The notes under the pieces: model-generated
The model's database searches: none
Told to the model about the DNA's origin: nothing
Seen by the model: only the letters and a program-made list of their open reading frames with translations
Source of the DNA: Brevipalpus yothersi
Lineage: Eukaryota; Arthropoda; Arachnida; Trombidiformes; Tenuipalpidae
DNA: 64,000 nt
NCBI GenBank assembly: GCA_003956705.1
Contig: QZCP01000177.1
Span: forward strand, 5,243 to 69,242
Reading direction: 5' to 3'
Position numbers and translations under genes: made by a program
Shown here: one piece after another, positions 35,957-47,254 of the stretch
How positions within the stretch are numbered: the stretch's first letter is position 1
How the letters are laid out: every line of letters begins with the position of its first letter

Positions 35957-37720
35957 TCATCCATGATTATGTGCACCCTGTAAGAAGTTCATCAATCCAT
36001 ATTTCATATCTTGCAATGGAGATGCGAAACAATCATATTTACATTCTCGGGAATACAAAAATGGTGACACCAGAACTCGTTCTGATGGATGCTGATAGCC
36101 AGAATTGATTGATGGAAATTGTTGCTCATAAGAATATGCTGACAAACTATGAGCCATCGGTTGGGGTTCCTTAGTTAATGGTGGATAATTGACCACATAA
36201 CTTTCAATCAAAATAGGTAATGGCTCATCATTGGACATATGATGGGACATCATTTGAGCGTAATTAAGGAATCCAGCATCTTCCATATCATCATGACCAT
36301 CCAATTGGTGTGACAATATTTCACCACCACTAGTACTACCACCTCCAGTGGGTGATGATGATGATGATGATCCTCCAGCAGCCTCCAGGGCATTAGGATT
36401 TACATTTGAATCACCATGAGATTCTGATTGTCCTCCATTAATTGATCCAAGCGAAGATGTAGAGTGGAGCTCATGTTGTCGAGGACCACGTTCATCATTA
36501 TGATTGGGACGATGTTGATGATGGTTGCGATGGCGATGATCTCTCTCATGATCAGGTCTACCAGATTGGCTGCTAGAACTTTCACCACCACTATTCGGTC
36601 TCATACCTCGCAAATCTCGTGGATCCTCTGAATTTGAACCACTACCATCGTGATGAGAAGAAGAATGTTCCGGCAGTTGATGAGGTCGATGAATATCATC
36701 CTCATCACTGCTCATCGGATGCTGATACGGTAAGTCGTAATGAGTTGATTGTGAAGCTGTCGGATTTTTGTGATCATGACCATCATGAGCCAGTAAATCA
36801 TAATCAAAATTGGGTATAAAATCGATAGCATGATGGGCAAGTGGATGGAAGCCCAAATATGAGCTTGCGTCAGGCTCAAGATGTCTTGAGAAAGTTTTCA
36901 AGTCAGGCATACCGAATGCAGTTGCATCCTCATCGGCAGCAGCCCATGAAGATGCTAATGCATCCTCATCCAGCTGATTAAAGTACAGAGAATCTGGTGA
37001 AGGAATCAAATTTTTACTATATCCTTGTAAACTATTGGGCTCTATTACGATCGGTGCAGAAGATGATGGAGGATCTCGTGATGATGATGAACTGGAACCA
37101 CTGCTGGACAATGGCTGGGGTCGCAAGCCATCCACATAATTAACTGTGGGCACGGTGACCACCGTTGAACGTTGATTACTTGTGGCTGACTTTAATTTTC
37201 GTTTCTCGTAATCTCGAAGAATGTTGATAAAACTTGTTGATGGAGACGCTGATTGTGCAATGGAACTTAGTGATGTGGATATCATGGATGATGATGTTCG
37301 AGAATTGATGGATGGATAATGAATTGTGGGTGAGGTGGTATTGGAATCATTATCTTCACGAGAAATGGTCATATTGAAACTAGATGAATCTTGACGATTG
37401 TTGTTGTTATTGTTGGGATTAAGGTTGTGATTATTTAAATTTTTACTCGAATCACTTCGATCCAAAATGTCACGCACAATATTGGTTTCAGTTGGTGTGA
37501 AAACTGGCCTCAACTCATTGGCTTGCCCATCTTCGGACACTTTTGGACTGAATATCTGTTGCTGTTGACTCATGGTACTTGAATCGAGTAACGGTATTTC
37601 GGTGAAATTGTTCACACTCAGAGATCTACACTGTATATTAGGGAACAAAAATGATACACTTATCAAGCCTATTAACAACGGAAACAATAAAACTGAGCGG
37701 ACACAGCATGATGGGGCCAT
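35957..37720 (-). CDS. Predicted secreted Ser/His/Asn-rich protein, 587 aa, unknown
   Basis: A single uninterrupted frame of 588 codons from ATG at 37720 to TGA at 35957, far longer than chance frames here, so I regard it as real. Residues 1-31 look like a signal peptide (a hydrophobic run VLLFPLLIGLISVSFLF, then cleavage near the QC-RS region). The body is low in complexity: Asn runs near residue 105, Ser runs, a His/Asp-rich middle (HDGHDHKN, HRHRNHHQHRPNHN) and acidic clusters (SSDEDD). Cys is almost absent apart from the N-terminus and an ECKYDC pair near the C-terminus, in the more complex end (LVSPFLYSRECKYDCFASPLQDMKYGLMNFL). Several N-x-S/T sequons are present. I recognise no family. 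A matrix, cuticle-associated or metal-binding secreted protein is possible but unproven. Confidence 0.8.
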   Translation of the reverse strand: MAPSCCVRSVLLFPLLIGLISVSFLFPNIQCRSLSVNNFTEIPLLDSSTMSQQQQIFSPKVSEDGQANELRPVFTPTETNIVRDILDRSDSSKNLNNHNLNPNNNNNNRQDSSSFNMTISREDNDSNTTSPTIHYPSINSRTSSSMISTSLSSIAQSASPSTSFINILRDYEKRKLKSATSNQRSTVVTVPTVNYVDGLRPQPLSSSGSSSSSSRDPPSSSAPIVIEPNSLQGYSKNLIPSPDSLYFNQLDEDALASSWAAADEDATAFGMPDLKTFSRHLEPDASSYLGFHPLAHHAIDFIPNFDYDLLAHDGHDHKNPTASQSTHYDLPYQHPMSSDEDDIHRPHQLPEHSSSHHDGSGSNSEDPRDLRGMRPNSGGESSSSQSGRPDHERDHRHRNHHQHRPNHNDERGPRQHELHSTSSLGSINGGQSESHGDSNVNPNALEAAGGSSSSSSPTGGGSTSGGEILSHQLDGHDDMEDAGFLNYAQMMSHHMSNDEPLPILIESYVVNYPPLTKEPQPMAHSLSAYSYEQQFPSINSGYQHPSERVLVSPFLYSRECKYDCFASPLQDMKYGLMNFLQGAHNHG

Positions 37721-38039
37721 GATGATAAGTTGATGAAGTCTAATGTTTTACACAGAGCCTACGCACAAACGTGCATATGTATCGCGATGCAGTTAAATGT
37801 GATTAGAATCACCGTTCAGATAAACAGTTACTGAGATGTAGAGATAATCCATTGGAAACTTACAATTCACTTTTGAAAAATACGTTCAAATTCAAAAATT
37901 GTCACTCTTGTCTACAGCCAACGAGTGTTCTGATCAAAGTTCTAAGTTGAACAGAATCTTAACTTAACATGATTGATACTTTTTAAGGATGGTGAAAGAG
38001 CGCGAATCTTCTCGCCTTCATCTTTTCTGACTCCCACAG

Positions 38040-38040
<1 letters not shown>

Positions 38041-38101
<61 letters not shown>
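38041..38101. repeat. (CT)n microsatellite next to gap
   Basis: 30 CT units, 71 bp before the assembly gap at 38173. Confidence 0.97.
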
Positions 38102-38104
<3 letters not shown>

Positions 38105-38172
38105 CGGTACAAAATGCGTTGACGTGCGAACGGGTTTACTTGTGAAACGAGCGAAACCTTTTGAAGAAAGAG

Positions 38173-38641
38173 NNNNNNNNNNNNNNNNNNNNNNNNNNNN
38201 NNNNNNNNNNNNNNNNNNNNNNNNNNNNNNNNNNNNNNNNNNNNNNNNNNNNNNNNNNNNNNNNNNNNNNNNNNNNNNNNNNNNNNNNNNNNNNNNNNNN
38301 NNNNNNNNNNNNNNNNNNNNNNNNNNNNNNNNNNNNNNNNNNNNNNNNNNNNNNNNNNNNNNNNNNNNNNNNNNNNNNNNNNNNNNNNNNNNNNNNNNNN
38401 NNNNNNNNNNNNNNNNNNNNNNNNNNNNNNNNNNNNNNNNNNNNNNNNNNNNNNNNNNNNNNNNNNNNNNNNNNNNNNNNNNNNNNNNNNNNNNNNNNNN
38501 NNNNNNNNNNNNNNNNNNNNNNNNNNNNNNNNNNNNNNNNNNNNNNNNNNNNNNNNNNNNNNNNNNNNNNNNNNNNNNNNNNNNNNNNNNNNNNNNNNNN
38601 NNNNNNNNNNNNNNNNNNNNNNNNNNNNNNNNNNNNNNNNN
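38173..38641. other. Assembly gap (469 N)
   Basis: A run of N. Its left side lies 71 bp after a pure (CT)n tract, suggesting that repeat content broke the assembly. Confidence 0.99.
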
Positions 38642-40587
38642 TGAAGATAGATCATGTATTTGTATCATTCGGTTACAATATTGACACCGGCTTAACGGAA
38701 TCAGTTTGCTTCATGGTGGTGACAATATCGATGATACTTTGAGATGAAAGTGAAATTATATCGTTATATCGTTATTCACCCCCAAAAATCAGTTTGATTC
38801 TTTTTTATCCACTCTTTTCGATTACCGTGTTTCCTAAAACAGTATCACAATCAATCGATTGAGTACATTTTTGTTGGAAGGAAGAAGTGAGGAGCAAAAA
38901 AGGTACACTTCAAAATTTACCAATTATTGGTGACAAAGCGAGTTAGTTGAATCGAACTTAAAATCTAATAATTGTCACGTTAATGATTACTTCCCATACT
39001 CATAGTTCCATGAAAAACCAAAGATAGAAGTAGATAGATTAGCGTGACTTTCTCTTGATCTCCAAATTTTGAGAGGCCAAAAATTTGGTAAATTTATCAA
39101 AATCGTGATAATGATACTTGTAAATTTGAAGAAAAAAAATGCGGTAAATATTCGTTGACTCCAAGTAACGGGACTTTTGAACACTGCATACACCACGGAC
39201 GAGTCTATCATTAGAGTGGCTGGTTAGTTCCAGCATCCAGGTTCATCATCACCTGAAACCATGGAGGAAAATTTTCAAGTTAATCATCTTGCAACATGTA
39301 CCGTTATTGCTTCCCATCAAAAGATGACCAGTACATACTCGATAAGTCAGTATCGTCCGAACTGAGGACGCGAAATTTTTATTTCAACATCAAGTATGCT
39401 TACTCTCTAGCTTGACCGGTAGTGCGTGAAAATGGACACAAAAACTTTGAAAGTAATGATGAGAGATGAAAAAATTTTCATCTGAATAGGCTTCTGAATC
39501 AGTTTTCATCTATTGGTCTTTCTGACATCTCTCTCTCTCTCTCTCTCTCTTATTCACTCTTATGACCCTTACATTGATCTTAACTTGGGAGAGAGAGAGA
39601 TGCTGTACATTCTTTTCCTGGTTAAGTTCTTGAACATGTAGATAAATTTAACACCTTCAACTTGGCTAGAATTTTGACAGCTTTTTAACAACTTTCACTC
39701 ATAATAAAATTTTCCCCTTCTTTTGAACACTTCATATGACAATACTGAACTACTGAACTACCACCACGAACTGCTACGAAAGGTAAACAAACTTTTATTT
39801 TGATTCATGAATGCTACTAATACTAACTTTCCCTCTCTCATCGTTCAGACATACACATTCATGTTTGGGGTGTTCTCATCTCCCCATCAATGGAACTGAT
39901 ACATGATTGATGATATTCTTTTCATATACTTGATGACAATATCGGTTTCAAGAAGAAACATCACTGGACAGTCACCCTGAACAGTTCACTTTCCTTTTCT
40001 CATCATGAGAATCGCATCATCACTTTATGTTGATCATGAATGGATCGAAATGTTTTTTTTTCATTTTTGGCCATTCATCAGTTTAACAAGCCTATAAATA
40101 ATGGGTCTATCAATTGATGATGATAATTGGAGGCTTTTCTCATCTTTCTCAAATTGTTACCGATTTCACAATTTAGTCGATCAAAAAAGCGGTAAAATTT
40201 TCTCATTGAAGGTGTTTTTAATTCTTTTTATTTCGCCACTTTTGATGTCAAAATAGCCTGTTAAATCATCAATCAAATAGGCGTTTAATTGTGTAGAAAA
40301 TTTGACATGCCATGGAGATACACTAATTTATTGGATAAAATATAAAGGAAATTATTCTCTCAGCAAATTGATCAAGTCTCAGGAAGGATGTGGAAGTGAA
40401 ATGGAAGATAAATTTATCATACATTCACAATTCAAATCTAGAGATGAGCTTGATGAGAGGAAGTCTTTCGAATTGATTGATCTATTTAGGGAATGATCCC
40501 GAATGACGTTAGTGATGAGATCCGTTATGTAGTAGGGTATGTGTAAGTTGAGGTGTTTTAAGGTGTGTGTAATATGTGAAAATGAGA

Positions 40588-43500
40588 TCATATTCTGAAG
40601 CTCTCATGTTTTCCATCGATATGTTTAAGTCGCAGATAAACATCGGTACCACTACCTTGCATCGATTCGATTGTTAAACTGCCACCTAAATAAGTGGCAT
40701 AAGCTCGTGAAGTGGGCAAACCGAATCCGAAACCATGCATTTTGGCACTACTTGAATTGGGCTCTTGAATCATATTACCAAATATGCCTCCATCAACTCG
40801 CTGATCACATGTATCCGATCCACTGGTGGTGAAATGGTATTGCATCACAGAATCGATCATTTTATGATTGATTCCACCACCTCTGTCTGAAATTCTAGGA
40901 AATGGAAAATTATGTTAAATTAGAGGAATTGATCCAAATAATAGGAGTAGAATGTTCTTAATTTGCTCACCTGAGAATAAAATCAATCTCATTTTGGGCG
41001 ATAGTTATCACGATTGGTGGAAGATTAGGTGAATCAAAGTGGGCTTCAACTGTTGCTCTTTTTGGAACAATATGAAATTTGATAAAAGGATAAGAATCAA
41101 AATCATGTATCATTTCAAGTATCTGGAAATTTGAGCATACCTCACAGCATTCTTGAGAAGTTCAGGTAAGATATAGTCCAGAGGTGTTTCAATATACGGA
41201 AATGAAGCGTTCACATGTCCAGTCAATTTGAATATGGGAGTTTTTCCATATCTTTGTTCACTTAAAACTTTCACATATTCACACCACTTTTCAATTAGCT
41301 GTTTAGGCTTCATATTCAAATTGATACAACCAACATGATTCGGCTCCTCATTATGCAAAGCTAAATGATGCTCAGCCAATATTCTCATACCAAGACGCGA
41401 TGTTAAAGTACGGTCCAGAAAATTTCGAACAATTTCTTCACTCTAAGATAAATGCAGATAAAATTTCAAATATAATCAGCAACCTATTAACCATCAACTA
41501 ACAATCGACTCGGAAAACAAAATGAGATTAATTGCGAACCTGGATATGTCTACGACATTCTCGAAAGCCTTCAGCCAATCGAGTGACAACATCCTTATGG
41601 GCATCCAATATTTGACGCAATAAGCAAGAGTATCTTTTTTCTGTTTCAAAATTTGTGATCTGTAAGTGAAATGTGAAATAAAAGTAATTGCACATAATTA
41701 ATGATGGCTAATAAAAAGTGGAAAATCATCATTTCCTCAAAATCATGAGCTGTATGCATGATACTTACCTCAGGAAAATCAGATACTTTGTAGAAAGTTC
41801 GAATGTATTGTTCATGAACACCCAATATGAGAGGATGACATCCGACGATGAAAGGCAATTCTCGAAAGCCAGCAATTCGATGAGCTATTCGAACAGGAAG
41901 TTCTCTGTGCAGATATTGAGCACTTCTCTGGAGGGAAGAGGAAATGAAGATGAGAGAAAGCTATTCCACTAGGTGTTGATAGTTAATAATTAAGCGAATA
42001 CAGAGGTTAATGTGCATTTTCTTTCATCAAAGTGTTCATTAGCATGGGAAATATGAGAGAGAATATTTATCTTCATTCAACGAAAAGATTTCAAAGCATC
42101 AACAGCTAACAGGTGAAGAGTAGAGTGAATGAACTTCAGTGCTAAGCAATACTGATGAGAATGGAATTCATGAGTATGTGTTTGTGTTGGTATATGAAAA
42201 ATTTTTCGATTCAATGCTTGAACATATCTATTTCCGACCGATTTGAATGCGGTTTCGATATTTTCTCAGCCCTCTTCATCCACTCACTCACTTGTACAAC
42301 TTTAATTTCTATCAGCTTTATCGATTGTGAAAATGAATTTCGAAAAAAATGATAATAATATCATTGAAATAATGTCGCTGCAGAAGTGTTCATAGAATTG
42401 AGGCTCATTTTGATTTGGTTGATGCAATCGAAACGATATGATTAGAAAATCGTTCTGGCCTGAAGGCACTGAATAAAGATAGCCCTGAATAGAGAGAAAG
42501 AGAGAGGTACCATTCAAAATATTCGAAACATGCGAATTTATATCCAAATCACTACTGATGTAAGTTTGACGTTAATTTGTTACAATACAGTAAATTCAGC
42601 ATTCTTGGTCAATGATGCTGATCACATTTATCAAACTTACCATAAGATGATTTTCATCAACACTTTTTCCAGTATACAAAAGAGTGGCCGGAGTGAGGCG
42701 AACTGAAGGCTAGAGGAAGGAAGATGAAAAGATATTAGAACTCGATGGTGATGAACGATCATGATGGCCATGGTTGATAAGCTTCTGTATTCTCTGTGTT
42801 TTATCAAATTAAATTAATTAATAGTGTTTCAAGTGTGAAGGAAGCGTCAGTGAACGCAATGGTTGATGTATATGAAACTGCAAATGTACACCACCACAAA
42901 TTACTAGCACGTGTTGTTCACCTGATCATCATTTGATGAAACAAGCTCCAAGAGAGAGAGAGAGAGACTGATGAAAAAAGAGTGACTAAGCTTTCGATAG
43001 ATTCATGTGATTTTTAACCAGTTGTGCTTATATCAATATACTTCATCTTCTTATGGATAAAAAAGAAGAGAAAGTCACAAGACGACACATTGCTTCGGGC
43101 AACATGCTAAAATTATTACGCCGTTAGGCAGGGAAATAAATTCATTTTGGGGGAAAATTTCTTCATATATATATTTTTCATGAGGAATTTGAATGTTCAT
43201 TCCTAGAACGGAAGCTATTCAGGTGAAGTAGTTGACATTTTGATTGAATTACTTAGGCAAACTGACAATTCTAAGAAAAGGTTTCATCATGTTACAAGTT
43301 GATGTGTGCGTAAATGCACGTACGCAAAATATCGCTTGAACTTTTTCTTCCAATCGTTCAATTCATGTTCAGTGTATATACATGTATCGAAAATCGAGAG
43401 CATGATAAAAGATGAGCGATTCAATTGACAATTTTGGTCTGAACCATCTTAAGCTAGCCTGATACAAATTCGTTCTAATAAGAGTCCGATTCTTGTGTCC

Positions 43501-43973
43501 TGATATACGAAATGAAGTCTTGCCAGACAGGAGACCAATGATGACCGGTTTTATTCTGTGATCAGAATATCTCATTCTGATCACAGAATATTCAGAATAC
43601 AGAACACGAGGCTGATAGATGGAGAAGATGAAAATGAACATGTGATTTCACTTCTCGACCATCAATCTATCTGTCTGTCTCTCTCTCTCTATGTAGCAAT
43701 CTATGTTTTTTCCCCTCCCTTCTACTGGTCTCTTACCTTCATTGCAGCTGAATCGATAGCACTGTGATGATAAAACCAATCCAAAGTTCGTGGAGCCTGA
43801 TAAAGTTCAGAGCCAGGTTGTGTCTCGTTGACCGAATGTCGATATCGTACATTATGACTGTTTGCTGGTGATGTCTTGTCAGTCAAACGATGAGTTGAAC
43901 GAAGTAGGACAATGCAAGATCCATGAACTTTTGAGGCTACTTGAACAAGAGGAAAGCTAATTTTTGAATTCAT
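40588..43973 (-). CDS. BCKDK: Branched-chain alpha-ketoacid dehydrogenase kinase, mitochondrial
   Basis: Phosphorylates and inactivates the E1 subunit of the mitochondrial branched-chain ketoacid dehydrogenase complex. Seven exons (minus): 43973-43737, 42709-42641, 41927-41769, 41659-41540, 41442-41141, 41057-40971 and 40894-40588. All are GT..AG, and the 1281 nt give 426 residues (human protein 412). The N-terminus is Arg/Ser-rich with few acidic residues, as for a mitochondrial presequence. SFYNQSAID of the human protein corresponds to DWFYHHSAID. The regulatory four-helix region is followed by the H-box (AEHHLALH, His220/221), N-box (ELLKNAVR, Asn293), G1 (ISDRGGG, Asp328) and ATP lid (MHGFGFGLPTSRAY, 377-390), and the protein ends in YLRLKHIDGKHESFRI. 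The ending DG..ESFRI and HHLALHNEEP favour BCKDK over the PDK paralogues. Intron 1 carries a strong hairpin (43552-43590). Confidence 0.95.
43552..43590. repeat. Perfect 17-bp-stem hairpin in BCKDK intron 1
   Basis: TATTCTGTGATCAGAAT (43552-43568) is followed by the loop ATCTC and then its exact reverse complement (43574-43590). It lies in the first BCKDK intron, about 150 bp after the donor. No flanking duplication was noticed. Confidence 0.8.
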
Positions 43974-44601
43974 TTTGGAAACTAATGCAATATTAGTTCC
44001 TCAGGAATAATATCGATAGTAATTTGGTTGATTATCCAGATAGAGAGAGAAACAGTTAGAAAGTTCTGGATGGTGATAGAGGATCGAATTGAGGAATCAG
44101 CTGGTATGATGATCAGCAACACTTGGCAATGTGTTTCACATATAATAGTAATGGTAAAAATAAGAATAGGAATGCATAGTGGAACAGTAAAGTTTCATTT
44201 TTGGAACACAATGGAACTGGTCAATGTTGGTGGAACGGAAACCACAGGAACTCATTTGAATATTATTATTAGAAAATTTGGGTAACAATTCACAGTTAGA
44301 TTTTAACTCTGCCTTCATAGTATTCACCAAATAGCATGATACTTTATCGAAGAAGGATAGAACTTTTTTTCCACTTTACCACTTTACCACTTCTCATCCA
44401 CCAAAAAAAGAAATGATATTCAATTCAAACTAACCTGTGAGAAAGTTCTGTGTCACACTAGTTTTGTATACAGAAGCTTTCCTTGAGCTGAGTGAGAGAG
44501 AGAGAGAAACGATATACTCTCACTTGCTCTCTCTCTCTCTCTCCTCCTTGATACATGTTCATCACGAGCTGAAAACGTGTGAATTGTGATAAAATTTTCT
44601 T

Positions 44602-44606
<5 letters not shown>

Positions 44607-44644
<38 letters not shown>
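44607..44644. repeat. (CT)n microsatellite
   Basis: About 19 units in the BCKDK/eIF3a intergenic region. Confidence 0.96.
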
Positions 44645-44645
<1 letters not shown>

Positions 44646-45329
44646 AAAAGACTATCGAAAAATGAGTATACTGAGCAGTCGACCTACTAACAGGTGAAGC
44701 TGGATAGAGAATGGCGACAGAACAGGACAGGACATCCATCCAAACATACACACAAGATTTTTTTGGTGAAGATGGAGGCGGATAGAACGAAATGTCAGAT
44801 GGAAAAATTCCTCTTCTCTTCTCTCTCTTCTCTATCCCCAAAACTGGTTTGTTTTTATCTGAGATATAGATATATCTGGTCTAAACTGGCCGGTCATCGG
44901 TCCAATCCAGGTGAGGACCACTCAGTGAAGAAAAATATGAGCACTGATCTATCCAGCAAATGAGTAAAGTCCCGAAAGTTCCAAAAAGATCACTGGCCTC
45001 CAAGCTAGACCGTGTGCAAAGTGTGGTTCCCAACACTATTGTCCCAATGTGAGGAATGATAAGTGATCTTGGGAAAAAACATGGAATTCAAATGAGAAAA
45101 ACGAAATCTGTTGGGCTTGAAAAAATGGTTTAGATGAGTTTTGAGAGTATGGCTATTAGTATCGAGAAAATTGGCCATAAAAATTGTTTCCGTTAATTTG
45201 AGCATATATTTTCAGGTTAGCCAGGGCAGATATTGGGGAAACTGACATTGTTTTCTCTGTGGATCAGAAATTAGCTAGAATAATCAGCTAAGCAAATAAT
45301 TTTGTGAATCAATATATTTTAAAAATCTG

Positions 45330-45353
45330 TTCCCGTCATAATTATGACGGGAA
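45330..45353. repeat. Perfect 24-bp palindrome
   Basis: TTCCCGTCATAA is followed directly by its reverse complement with no loop. It lies in non-coding sequence between BCKDK and eIF3a. Confidence 0.85.
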
Positions 45354-47254
45354 GGACACTTTGTCATTGCTTAAGGTCTGAAATGAGGTTTTTGAGTGAG
45401 TAATAGAAATAGTTGATCAACTGTGAGCATATGAGGAAGATATCTGCTTTGAATTAATCACACAAAAAAATTAAAAAAGGAGAATTACCGCATCAGAATA
45501 TGGATCAAAAAACCTTCGATAAAGCGTGGCTCCAAAAACGAAGGGAAGCAAAGAGGATTTTGAGGTCGTTCTGGGAAAATTTTTCTATCCTTGCCCAAGT
45601 GTACAGATGAGATGCAAAACTTGGTGTCCACCATTTGAAATGACCACAAAATCAAAATGGTAAGGTTGCTTGATCTGTAGATTCTGTTAGCGATGATTGA
45701 TAAGGGCTCAGCTCAGGGACAGCAAACTTGATCGTTCATTAACTTGAGGCGGACAATTTCTCAATTAACCCTTTTTCGTAGTACATTTGTAATCTTTCAT
45801 TTTGATAATACTTTCATATGCAAGGTAATCAATGCTCGAGGAGAGGAAAAGTCCATCAGATCATCTTTCCTCCATCCTTGTGGATCAGAATTTTTTCATC
45901 GAAATAGAAGGATTTCCAATTTCCTTGCTGGCCCAGCCCTGATCATGGATGAGCACTTTTTGAGCTCACGTTCCATTCGAAAGCTTGTCCGTTCTAAGCT
46001 TTTTGATAACTTTGCTGGAAACATTCAATCAGCAGATGGAAATTATTTTTCATCCTAGAAGAAACATCACTCTTTTATTCTCACAAAAACGAGATGCTTA
46101 GCCATAGAATTCACGATTAAGATCAACCAACTGACATCGGCTCGAACAATATCTTTGCACCTCAAACTTTCGAAAGTTTTGGATCCAAAACTTGTGAAAT
46201 TATATCTCCATCTATGTTCATTGATTTCATGATAAGATCGAAAAGGAACTTAAGCCGATTCCATAGCTTATTGATTATATCGCATCTTTCGGAAAGATTC
46301 TTTCCTACATAGAAATGCTATTCACACCACCCACAAAAATTCAACAAGATTATTTCCTGCCATTATGCCCCCCGATTTTCAGTGGTTTTTCTAATCATCG
46401 ACCGGCAATAGTCTATGAAAGTCAAGTGTCATGCCCATGAGCCCAGCCGGCGAAAAAGAGGAACCATAAAAATTTTGGCGCCCGGCTTGATACATCAACC
46501 TTTCAACCTTTGTCCTTCCATAACTTTTGGGCGCGATCAACGCCGTTCAGCCACAATAATCACAACCAGCGACAAATCAGCACAGCCACCCAATACACTC
46601 ATACTCACACCCAACTAAAATATTTGCAATTGCGATCCCTTTAATCGATAATCCATTAAAAATCGTCAGATCAATTCAAACCGGCTTACATACCAAGACT
46701 TGATCAATGTTCCTCTCTCACAAGCAACAACAACGTGGCAAGCTTATACAGCTTATACAGCAGCGTTCATACACACACACACATCGTGTGTCCATTTTCC
46801 ACACCTTCACTGCTAGCATTACTACTACTGAATTCAGCTAATTGATCACCCAACAATTCACACTAAATATTGCCAATTTTTACAATTAAATCGATAATCT
46901 AACCATATTATTTTCATCCTCCCAAAAGTGTGATACCCATTATTTAGTCGGCTTAAAGCGGTGGTTTACGTTTGTAAATTAGTATACATCCCCGGAACCG
47001 GAAAGAGCTTACTTTTTCGCAATGCTGTTGCTGCCTGTCTTGTGATGATGATTATTGCTACTGATGATTTTTTTGTTGGTTTGCCTTGATTGTGATTATA
47101 ATAATTGTATGTCTCTTTATTGATTATGTGTAAATCACTTCTACCCTAATTGTGAATGAATCTTTGATCAATTGGGTGTGCGTGTATGTGTACATCATCA
47201 TCGGTTTGAATTGGAATTGAAAGCGAAAGGAAACAGATATAATACGTATTCAAT

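Larger units (their letters stand above)
37721..40587. other. Intergenic region with assembly gap, no gene recognised
   Basis: Separates the secreted protein gene from BCKDK. It holds the (CT)n tract 38041-38101, the N run 38173-38641 and AT-rich sequence after it. Frames running through the gap are artefacts of N. The 5' UTR and promoter of the secreted protein gene should lie just right of 37720. A TTTATT (AATAAA on the minus strand) near 40326 may serve BCKDK. Confidence 0.55.
43974..47254. other. Intergenic region between divergent BCKDK and eIF3a
   Basis: The two genes are transcribed away from each other across about 3.3 kb. The region contains (CT)n at 44607-44644, a perfect 24-bp palindrome at 45330-45353, and a TATCGATA at 44011-44018 just upstream of BCKDK. 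The last matches the Drosophila DRE, but the same octamer occurs elsewhere by chance. Sequence close to eIF3a (46440-46620) is less AT-rich, with GGCGCCCGG and GGGCGCG patches typical of a TATA-less housekeeping promoter. The frame 45744-46058 is not recognised. Confidence 0.5.

Noticed and set aside
38018..38684. Open frames of about 200 codons crossing 38173-38641
   Set aside because: They exist only because N is read as sense. The ends are ERERER or SLSLSL from the CT array.
44011..44018. TATCGATA (DRE-like) upstream of BCKDK
   Set aside because: Placement is attractive, but the octamer recurs in an intron near 24592 and is expected by chance in AT-rich DNA.
45744..46058. 104-codon plus frame between BCKDK and eIF3a
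   Set aside because: No recognisable domain, signal peptide or splice partner. Treated as chance.
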